From CAZMXI01 sp964570205 (GTDB taxonomy: Bacteria; Planctomycetota; Phycisphaerae; Tepidisphaerales; Tepidisphaeraceae): a DNA stretch of 12,844 bases. Every line of letters starts with the position of its first letter. The first letter of the stretch is position 1. Shown here one piece after another: positions 7,443 to 12,844 of this stretch. Made by a program: the position numbers and the translations under genes. The notes below the pieces were generated by a model. The model saw only the letters and a program-made list of their open reading frames with translations. It made no database searches and was not told the DNA's origin. The stretch is from assembly GCA_964570205.1 (NCBI GenBank), contig CAZMXI010000145.1, positions 1 through 12,844 of the forward strand, given 5' to 3'.

Positions 7443-7450
7443 GTGACATT

Positions 7451-7467
7451 GGCCCGGTAACCGGGCC
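7451..7467. repeat. 17-nt palindrome in the flagellin leader
   Basis: GGCCCGGTaACCGGGCC is a perfect 8-bp inverted repeat around a single base, ending 17 nt upstream of the flagellin start. As DNA it could be a dimer operator. As RNA, its 1-nt centre means only the inner pairs would open to form a hairpin just above the ribosome site. Confidence 0.6.
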
Positions 7468-7923
7468 GGCACAGTGTGGCGGCTATCCGAGGCCGCCGCG
7501 GGTTAAACCTAATGCCGACAGTCCGAAGCAATCGGGCGTATCCAAGGGCCCGACAGCCGGTTTGCAGGCGGGAGACAGAAACGATCGAGGAGAAGACCGA
7601 GCCGGCGGCTCCGCCGCGGCGCGAGGGCGGGATGTGTGGTGCGTGCGTGAACCTCCTTGTTCGTGTACTGCTGCGCGAGCGAATCCGTTCGGCCGCGTCG
7701 GCGAGGCCCGCGAGCGGGCGGGCCCTTGTCACGGAGATCATTTCGGACTTTGGCAGGCGCAAACTTTAGCGCGAGGGGCGGCGGAAACTGCGCGGGGCGA
7801 TGTGGCTGATAATAACATGGCGGGTGGATGGAATGGGGGCAGCGCAAAAGCTGCGGGACTTGTTGCAGGGAGGGCGCGCATCGTCTGGCAGTCGAGCCCG
7901 GTTGCCGCTATCTTACGCCCACC
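7468..7923. other. Long divergent spacer between flagellin and MFS genes
   Basis: About 456 nt with no gene I can support. Short open frames on both strands have arginine- and proline-rich, shadow-like composition. It holds a GC-rich hairpin GCCCGCGAGCGGGC (7706-7719), an AAGGAGGT on the minus strand near 7660-7670 with no start codon after it, the sequence TAAAGTTT on the minus strand at 7768-7761, and GATAAT (7808-7813), an isolated -10-like hexamer facing the MFS gene. Promoters for both divergent genes should lie here. Confidence 0.5.
7741..7768 (-). promoter_or_regulatory. Possible sigma-28-type flagellar promoter
   Basis: On the minus strand TAAAGTTT (7768-7761) is a perfect match to the sigma-28 -35 element. 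CCGAAA follows after 14 nt, where the consensus -10 GCCGATAA would put CCGA after 12. The spacing is 2 nt too long, and the site is about 310 nt from the flagellin start, so this is tentative. Confidence 0.22.
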
Positions 7924-9384
7924 ATGTCAAACGCGCCATTGAATCAGGATGGGAAGCAGCTCAAGTGGTATCAGGGCCTGGACAGGTACTGCTGGATCGT
8001 GTTGACAATCGCGGCGTTGGGGTGGCTGTTCGACACGATGGACCAGAACCTCTACAACCTGGTTCGTCCGGCGTCGATGCGGCAGTTGCTGATCAAGGAC
8101 TTCACCACGATCGTGGACGGGGTGGCGGTCGTCGATGAAGTTGCGCTGAAGGCGGCGGCGGACCAGAAGGGGGCGTGGATCAACGCGATCTTCCTGCTGG
8201 GCTGGGCGGTGGGGGGCTTCGGATTCGGAGTGATCGGCGACCGGCTGGGGCGTGTCAGGACGATGGTGACGACGATCCTGATTTATGCGTTGTTCACGGG
8301 CATGAGCGGGTTGGCGTGGAACTGGCAGATCTATGCGGTTGCGAGATTCCTGACGGCGCTGGGGGTGGGCGGCGAATGGGCCGCGGGGGCGGCGCTGGTG
8401 GCGGAGGTATTCCCACAGCGCTCGCGGGCGATGGCGCTGGGTTCCTTGCAGGCCTTGTCGGCCGTTGGGAACATGATGGCAGCGGTGATCACGCTGATCC
8501 TGGGGAACCTGGACAAGTACTGGCCGATCGCCTACTTCATCGGTTTCCTGCCGGCGCTGCTGGTGTTCTGGATTCTCAAGAGCGTGAAGGAGCCGCAGGC
8601 GTGGCAGGATGCGAAGGCGCAGTCGGGCCTGGGGAAGGAGATGGGGGCGATCAGCGAGCTGTTCACGAATCGACTGCTGCGTCGGAACACGCTGGTGGCG
8701 ATTCTGCTGGCGACGGCGGGCGTGGGGGGGTTGTGGGGGATCGGGTTCTTCTCGACGAACATGATTGACGGGGAGCTGCGCGCGGCGGGTTGGGAGAAGT
8801 CGGAGATCGGCCGTGCGATGAGCATCATGTTCTTTCTGCAGCAGGTGGGGGCGTTCGTGGGCATCTACCTGTTTGCGATGTTCGCGGAAAAGGTCACGCG
8901 CAAGGCGGCATTCGGGCTGTGGTTTGTGCTGGCATGGGGATCGGTGCTCGGCTTCTTCTGGGGTCTGTCGGGCACAGGCAGCAAGGCGTTCGTGTTGAGC
9001 CTGATTCTGGCCCCGATCCTCGGTTTCGGCACGCTGGGCCCATTTTCGGGGTTCACGGTGTATTTTCCCGAGCTGTTTCCGACGCGGCTTCGGGCGAGCG
9101 GGTGCGGGATCGGCTATAACGCGGCGCGGGTGCTCGCGGCGCCGTTCGCGATCATGCTTGGAAACCTGGCCAAGTGGTATGGCGGCGGCGGACGGGGCTT
9201 TGCGATGGCGGCCACCACGGTGTCCTTCGTGTATGTTGTCGGGTTCATTGCGCTGATGTTCGCCCCCGAAACCAAGGGCAAGCCGCTGCCGGAGGACAGG
9301 GACTTTGAGGAGGGCCAAACGGGCAGCGGTTCAGAACTGGAACCGGCGGCCTCGGGCGGCGGGGGTGATTCGAATACGAAATGA
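7924..9384 (+). CDS. MFS transporter, sugar/metabolite:H+ symporter type
   Basis: 486 residues from ATG 7924, with about 12 hydrophobic segments; an inner-membrane permease. The MFS motif A GDRLGRVRTM (105-114) lies between helices 2 and 3. TM1 carries acidic D37 and D40, and a long extracytoplasmic loop (about 50-82) separates TM1 from TM2. TM5 and the following loop contain GVGGEWAAGAALVAEVFP, the second-half boundary has YFPELFPTRLRASGCGIGYN, and the tail has PETKGKPLPED. The last two are typical of sugar-porter and metabolite:H+ symporter (SV2-like) proteins. An upstream in-frame ATG at 7828 would add a cysteine- and arginine-rich stretch unlike the family, so 7924 is preferred even though no clear Shine-Dalgarno precedes it. 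The isomerase gene follows 64 nt downstream, suggesting uptake of a sugar or polyol that it processes. The substrate cannot be read from the sequence. Confidence 0.9.
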   Translation: MSNAPLNQDGKQLKWYQGLDRYCWIVLTIAALGWLFDTMDQNLYNLVRPASMRQLLIKDFTTIVDGVAVVDEVALKAAADQKGAWINAIFLLGWAVGGFGFGVIGDRLGRVRTMVTTILIYALFTGMSGLAWNWQIYAVARFLTALGVGGEWAAGAALVAEVFPQRSRAMALGSLQALSAVGNMMAAVITLILGNLDKYWPIAYFIGFLPALLVFWILKSVKEPQAWQDAKAQSGLGKEMGAISELFTNRLLRRNTLVAILLATAGVGGLWGIGFFSTNMIDGELRAAGWEKSEIGRAMSIMFFLQQVGAFVGIYLFAMFAEKVTRKAAFGLWFVLAWGSVLGFFWGLSGTGSKAFVLSLILAPILGFGTLGPFSGFTVYFPELFPTRLRASGCGIGYNAARVLAAPFAIMLGNLAKWYGGGGRGFAMAATTVSFVYVVGFIALMFAPETKGKPLPEDRDFEEGQTGSGSELEPAASGGGGDSNTK

Positions 9385-9448
9385 TCAGGCCGGCACACGG
9401 GCCGTACCTGAGACAGTTGGGGGTGGGCGCTGAATGGGAGGCATCGTG

Positions 9449-10261
9449 ATGCGGTTCGGGATCTGCAACGAGCTGTTTGAAAACTGGCCGTGGGAGAAAG
9501 TGTGTGACTTCGCCAAGGAGGCGGGATACCACGGGATTGAAATCGCCCCCTTTACGCTGGCCGAGCGGGCCGAGCAGATCACGCCGGAGCAGCGGCGGCA
9601 GATCCGGCAGACCGCCGAGGAGCGGGGGCTGGAGGTCATCGGGCTGCACTGGTTGCTGGTGAAACCGGAGGGGCTGTACATCACGAGCCCGGACGCGGCC
9701 AAGCGACGCGAAACGGGGGAGTACTTCAAGCAGCTCGTAAGCCTGTGCGGCGATCTGGGGGGCGAGGTGCTGGTGATCGGCTCGCCGAAGCAGCGGTCGC
9801 TGTTGCCGGGGGTGAGCCGCGAGCTGGCGATGGGGTATGCGATCGAAGTGTTCGGCATGGCGCTGGACATGGCGGCACGGAGGGGCGTCACGCTGGCAAT
9901 CGAGCCGCTGAGCACAAAAGAGACGGATTTTCTGACCACGGCCGCCGAGGGGGTGGAGCTGATCAAGCGGATCAAGCACCCGAATTTCCGCCTGCACCTG
10001 GATGTGAAGGCGATGTCGTCGGAGATGACGCCGATTCCGCGGATCATTCGGGAATCGGCCGACTTCCTGGCGCATTTCCACGTCAACGACCCGAACCTGC
10101 TGGGGCCAGGCATGGGCGAGGTGAAATACGAGCCGATTATCGCAGCGCTGCGGGAGGTGGGGTATAACAAGTGGCTGAGCGTGGAGGCGTTTGACTTCAA
10201 GGCCGGCGCCGAGCATATCGCCAGGGAAAGCGTGGCGTACCTGCGGAGGGTGTGCCGGTGA
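9449..10261 (+). CDS. Sugar phosphate isomerase/epimerase, xylose isomerase-like TIM barrel
   Basis: 270 residues. It belongs to the AP-endonuclease-2/xylose isomerase-like superfamily (IolE/hydroxypyruvate isomerase group), cytosolic metal-dependent barrels that isomerise or epimerise sugars and polyols. The barrel-end metal ligands are in place: E152 in LAIEPL, D185 in HLDVKAM, H211 in AHFHVND, and E246 in SVEAFD. H67 (GLHWLL) and the E31 region (GIEIAPF) fit the substrate site. The start at 9449 is chosen over ATG 9434 because GGGAGG (9436-9441) sits 7 nt upstream and homology starts at MRFGICNELF. It lies 64 nt after the MFS transporter and probably shares its transcript. The exact substrate (inositol derivative, ketose or other) is not determinable. 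Its stop codon overlaps the ribosome site of the following RHS gene. Confidence 0.9.
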   Translation: MRFGICNELFENWPWEKVCDFAKEAGYHGIEIAPFTLAERAEQITPEQRRQIRQTAEERGLEVIGLHWLLVKPEGLYITSPDAAKRRETGEYFKQLVSLCGDLGGEVLVIGSPKQRSLLPGVSRELAMGYAIEVFGMALDMAARRGVTLAIEPLSTKETDFLTTAAEGVELIKRIKHPNFRLHLDVKAMSSEMTPIPRIIRESADFLAHFHVNDPNLLGPGMGEVKYEPIIAALREVGYNKWLSVEAFDFKAGAEHIARESVAYLRRVCR

Positions 10262-10268
10262 GGCGGGA

Positions 10269-11681
10269 ATGAGCTCGCAGAAGACAGGTCGGAGCCTGAT
10301 GTACGATGCCTGGAACCGGCTGATGTCGGCCGGGACGTACGACCCGTACACCGGCAGCTACGCCTACTACTCGTATGACGCCCTGGGCCGGCGGATCACC
10401 GACAACCGTTCGATCGCCGGGGCCGGGGGCACGCAAAGCGCTGATCTGTACTACACGCCTTCGTGGCAGGTGGTCGAGGAGCGGCGGGGCTCGACGGTGA
10501 TGCACCAGTACGTCTGGAGCCTGGCGTACATCGACGCCCTGGTGCTGCGGGACAGCAACGCCGACGGCGACAGCGGGACGGGGAGCCTGGGCCAGAGTGG
10601 CTCGGGGCTGGAGCAGCGTCTGCTGGCGCAGCAGGATGCCAACTTCAACACCACGGCCCTGGTGAGCACCGGGGGCGCGGCCTTGGAGCGGTATGTCGAG
10701 GAGCCCTACGGGACGGTGACGGTCTTGGCGGGGGACTGGTCGGGCCGGCCGGCCAGCCAGTACCAGTGGATCTACCTGCACCAGGGCGGGCGGTTTGAGC
10801 CGATCACGCTGCTGTACCACTTCCGCCACCGCGACTACAGCAGCAACCTGGGGGTGTGGGTGCAGAAGGACCCGATCGGATATGGGGATGGGATGAATGT
10901 GTATCAGTATGTCGGCGCAAGCCCTATCTTAGAACGAGATCCACAAGGCCTGTTCATGCTTGTGACCGACAACCTCGATATTCAGGACGGGCTGGGCAAG
11001 TTGAGGGAGACTCTGGAAGGGCGGCAACTGCTAGACGATATTGTCGCACTGGAGGCACGCACCGGGGTCAGGATTTATATCGACATTGCGTTTGAACGGT
11101 CCAATTCTTCCGGCCTCTTGCCACATGAGTACAACGACAATCGGTACTCCAGACCGGACCTCTATGCTAAAGGCGACAGAACCACGGAGCGCGAGAAGTA
11201 CCGGGTAATACGGATCAATCCGTTGGATAAGCTTGGGTACGATCCAGAGAAAGGCTGCCAGACCTTCAGTACGGCTATAGGAGATGGGCCGTTGGATTTC
11301 GAATTCGGCAAGCCGCTTGATGAAGTGCTGTATCACGAGCTCACCCATGCCAAGCGGGCGTTGATGGGGACGGACAAGCCGAAAGGAAGCACAAGCGTCC
11401 CGGCAGGCATGGATCCGCGCGGTGATGAAGCAGCGGCCTGGCGAGCACGATGGGACGACCTTGAGGAGAAGGAGACGACTGACGAAGAGAGCAGATACCG
11501 AGTGAGCAAGGGGAAGCCGCCTCGCTCACGATACGTTATGACACCCGAGCAAAAGAGAATGCTAGATATCCTGATAGAAATCCGTATGAGCACAGGGGTG
11601 TTTGGAAGAGTGCCAGAACTGATGACAAGGCACCCGGTTTGGGGCAAGGACGTTTTCCTGAAGCATCGTCAGGCTCACTGA
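10269..11681 (+). CDS. N-terminally short RHS-core protein with an M91-like zinc metallopeptidase C-terminus
   Basis: 470 residues from ATG 10269. It has no signal peptide and no long YD array. Homology starts at once in mid-repeat (SLMYDAWNRL, YYSYDALGRRITDN), then an RHS core (about 60-227) with RDYSSNLGVWVQKDPIGYGDG (from R188) ending at DPQG (224-227), the usual cut and exchange point of polymorphic toxins. Residues 228-470 differ in character: lower GC, charged, with VLYHELTHAKRALMG giving zinc ligands H356 and H360 and catalytic E357. A following GDEAAAW (E387) and KGKPPRSRY fit peptidase M91 (NleD-like), in which E387 would be a third ligand. Full-length RHS proteins encapsulate such a tip; this copy lacks most of the shell, so it may be an orphan tip cassette or a decayed copy. 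A GAGG at 10260-10263 overlaps the isomerase stop, so it can be co-translated with it. RHS core is sure, M91 fairly so, activity unknown. Confidence 0.85.
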   Translation: MSSQKTGRSLMYDAWNRLMSAGTYDPYTGSYAYYSYDALGRRITDNRSIAGAGGTQSADLYYTPSWQVVEERRGSTVMHQYVWSLAYIDALVLRDSNADGDSGTGSLGQSGSGLEQRLLAQQDANFNTTALVSTGGAALERYVEEPYGTVTVLAGDWSGRPASQYQWIYLHQGGRFEPITLLYHFRHRDYSSNLGVWVQKDPIGYGDGMNVYQYVGASPILERDPQGLFMLVTDNLDIQDGLGKLRETLEGRQLLDDIVALEARTGVRIYIDIAFERSNSSGLLPHEYNDNRYSRPDLYAKGDRTTEREKYRVIRINPLDKLGYDPEKGCQTFSTAIGDGPLDFEFGKPLDEVLYHELTHAKRALMGTDKPKGSTSVPAGMDPRGDEAAAWRARWDDLEEKETTDEESRYRVSKGKPPRSRYVMTPEQKRMLDILIEIRMSTGVFGRVPELMTRHPVWGKDVFLKHRQAH

Positions 11682-11697
11682 TGACCGGAGGAGTATT

Positions 11698-12402
11698 ATG
11701 CGAGCACTTGTGATGGCATGCGGCCTACTGGTGACAGTCCTTTGCGGTTGTCAGGGGCGCGAAAGTGCTTTGCCGGACGATGGGACGACACGACCAATTG
11801 CATCCCAGTCGGCCATCCAGCCGCCGCCGACCATGGCCGAGGTGCTGGCGGGGATTGGGAGCGACCTGGATGCGTGGCGGTGGATGCTGTACCGCGACAA
11901 TGAATGGCGAGGCAATTCCACACCTGCCAAGGCAGATGCCGCGCTGGCCGGGGCATCGAGAATCATCGGGCGGACTGGCACGGGCGGAGATGCCCGTGCG
12001 CTGTCCGTTGATGTCCTGATTCACAAGGCAACGTGGAACCATGCGAGCCTGGATTCGGTGCGGTTGTACTTGCAGGCTGATGCCCGGAACGACCCATTGC
12101 GAGATCTGCGGAGCGTCGGCTTTCTCCCGATGGAGCGGGAAAAATGGGCCAGCATGCAAAGGATCGTCGAAGAGGTATTTAGCGAGAGCCCCATTGTCAG
12201 CGGCGTTGGCTATCACTCCACGTATGTCATTTTTCTCACCTATTTTGACGGGCGTGCCTGGCGAGTGAAGACGTGGGGCGGTCCAGATCTGCAAGGCGAT
12301 GAGGCGATATGGAAACTGACGCGATTCCTGAATGGTCCGGCCGGCGCCGAGGTGTCACTGCGACCGAGAGACTGGGAAGGCTGGCCGTATTTCAAGGAGT
12401 AG
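11698..12402 (+). CDS. Lipoprotein of unknown family, candidate immunity partner of the RHS toxin
   Basis: 234 residues. A short signal peptide (MRALVMACGLLVTVLCGC) ends in the lipobox LCGC with the lipidated cysteine at 18; Q19 at +2 gives no inner-membrane retention signal, so outer-membrane anchoring is expected. A flexible stretch (about 20-45) leads into a globular domain rich in aromatic and charged residues (about 45-234) that I cannot place in a family. GGAGGAG (11687-11693) lies 4 nt before ATG 11698, a strong ribosome site. It starts 16 nt after the RHS gene, the position where polymorphic-toxin immunity genes sit, which is the only reason for the immunity suggestion. A periplasm-facing lipoprotein would protect only if the toxin acts outside the cytoplasm. 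It could equally be an unrelated cargo lipoprotein. Confidence 0.75.
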   Translation: MRALVMACGLLVTVLCGCQGRESALPDDGTTRPIASQSAIQPPPTMAEVLAGIGSDLDAWRWMLYRDNEWRGNSTPAKADAALAGASRIIGRTGTGGDARALSVDVLIHKATWNHASLDSVRLYLQADARNDPLRDLRSVGFLPMEREKWASMQRIVEEVFSESPIVSGVGYHSTYVIFLTYFDGRAWRVKTWGGPDLQGDEAIWKLTRFLNGPAGAEVSLRPRDWEGWPYFKE

Positions 12403-12458
12403 CGTGCACAGCGAGCTGTACCACGCGGATGGCGCATCGGCCGGGCATGACCTGCTGA

Positions 12459-12641
12459 ACCGGGGGGTGCAATTGGCCGCAGGATGTGGCCGACGAGCGC
12501 ACGCTGCGGACGTGCATGACCAAGGGCCGGCCCTTTGGCTCGGCGGAGTTCGAGGCCTGGACGAGGGAGGCGCTGGAGTTGGAGTCGGCTTATCGAGAGC
12601 CGGGCCGACCGGTGGCGAAAGGAGATGGGAATGACTCCTGA
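12459..12641 (+). pseudogene. C-terminal remnant of an IS200-like/REP-associated tyrosine transposase
   Basis: An open stretch of about 60 codons without a start, bounded by TGA at 12456 and TGA at 12639. It reads NWPQDVADERTLRTC, then GRPFGSAEFEAW and, near the end, YREPGRPVAKG. The GRPxGS..F spacing followed by a second GRP is the typical tail of Y1/REP-associated tyrosine transposases. The catalytic HUH and tyrosine parts are absent, so this is a fragment. It follows the lipoprotein gene by 56 nt. The call rests on the C-terminal pattern alone. Confidence 0.5.
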
Positions 12642-12649
12642 CCCCTTTC
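12617..12649. repeat. Nested inverted repeat at the transposase-remnant stop
   Basis: GAAAGG (12617-12622) can pair with CCTTTC (12644-12649); alternatively AGGAG (12620-12624) pairs with CTCCT (12635-12639). The two folds are mutually exclusive. Such a hairpin just past the transposase end fits a mobile-element terminus, but the element cannot be delimited here. Confidence 0.3.
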
Positions 12650-12844
12650 CCCTGCCCTGTGTGATGTCCGGCTCGCTTGATCATGGAACGGGGACGGGAG
12701 CTCTTCCTGCGGTTGCTCTCGGCTCCGTTGAGCGACATCGTCCGCCCATGGAGCAGCGCAAAGCAAACGTGACCGACCCGCCGCCCGGCCGGGGCGTGCC
12801 CAAATTTCCGGGCATGGGCATAATATGGGGAGACAGGGGGTTAC
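12642..12844. other. Gene-free right edge with hairpin and element-like end
   Basis: I see no gene with coding character. CGTGCCC (12795-12801) pairs with GGGCATG (12810-12816) across an AT-rich 8-nt loop. The last bases (ATATGGGGAGACAGGGGGTTAC, part of 12823-12844) resemble the flank often seen ahead of REP-associated transposase genes, so another element may start beyond the edge. Confidence 0.3.

Noticed and set aside
7828..7923. 32-residue N-terminal extension of the MFS protein
   Set aside because: Cys/Arg-rich and not membrane-like; family sequence begins after ATG 7924.
7476..7942. Several short frames in the flagellin-MFS spacer, both strands
   Set aside because: Arg/Pro/Ala-rich composition typical of non-coding GC-rich DNA, no ribosome site joined to a start, no recognisable motif.
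7927..9318. 463-codon frame opposite the MFS gene
   Set aside because: Arg/His/Gln-rich shadow with no hydrophobic core; the + strand frame is a real transporter.
10191..10268. 26-residue N-terminal extension of the RHS protein overlapping the isomerase
   Set aside because: It is the isomerase coding sequence read out of frame, with no YD-repeat character.
12332..12634. 100-codon frame overlapping the lipoprotein end and the transposase remnant
   Set aside because: Begins inside the lipoprotein gene in another frame; the transposase-like residues are in a different frame.
1..12844. CRISPR array, tRNA or rRNA genes
   Set aside because: No regularly spaced direct repeats and no tRNA arm or rRNA signatures noticed on either strand.

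Overview
The window looks like a piece of a GC-rich Gram-negative chromosome, most likely from a planctomycete. That assignment is an inference. It rests on a flagellin opening with MSRINTNIS and a planctomycete-like D0/D1 region, the mix of tyrA, accA and a DUF444 gene, and an RHS-core gene beside them. No rRNA, tRNA or CRISPR array is visible. Housekeeping genes occupy the middle (about 2.5-10.26 kb), with accessory DNA on both flanks.

Left flank (1-2283, + strand): two overlapping genes encode an ABC/AAA15-type ATPase, clipped by the window edge, and a DUF4435 protein with Toprim-type acidic motifs. This is the gene arrangement of the anti-phage PARIS system (AriA ATPase sensor plus AriB Toprim nuclease). 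The pair uses more AT-rich codons than its neighbours and converges on the next gene. The Walker A region at the clipped end is degenerate or frameshifted, so activity is uncertain.

Middle: tyrA and a DUF444/YeaH-YhbH von Willebrand A protein run on the minus strand. Between them is a strong Shine-Dalgarno driving a 12-codon mini-ORF that stops in frame just before the DUF444 start. accA (acetyl-CoA carboxylase alpha) diverges from tyrA. A single flagellin gene on the minus strand has a clear hairpin terminator, a strong ribosome site and a 17-nt palindrome in its leader. A 490-nt divergent spacer separates it from an MFS transporter and a TIM-barrel sugar isomerase/epimerase, which form a likely uptake-and-metabolism operon on the + strand.

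Right flank (10262-12844, + strand): 7 nt after the isomerase stop begins an RHS gene that lacks its N-terminal part. It retains two YD-like repeats, the RHS core ending DPQG, and a lower-GC C-terminal domain with an HELTH zinc motif resembling peptidase M91 (NleD-type). Sixteen nt downstream is a lipoprotein gene of unknown family, in the position usual for an immunity partner. Then come the C-terminal remnant of an IS200-like/REP-associated tyrosine transposase and a gene-poor tail with hairpins. This looks like a toxin-tip cassette deposited next to a core operon. The two observations most worth following up are the PARIS-like pair and the RHS-metallopeptidase/lipoprotein pair.
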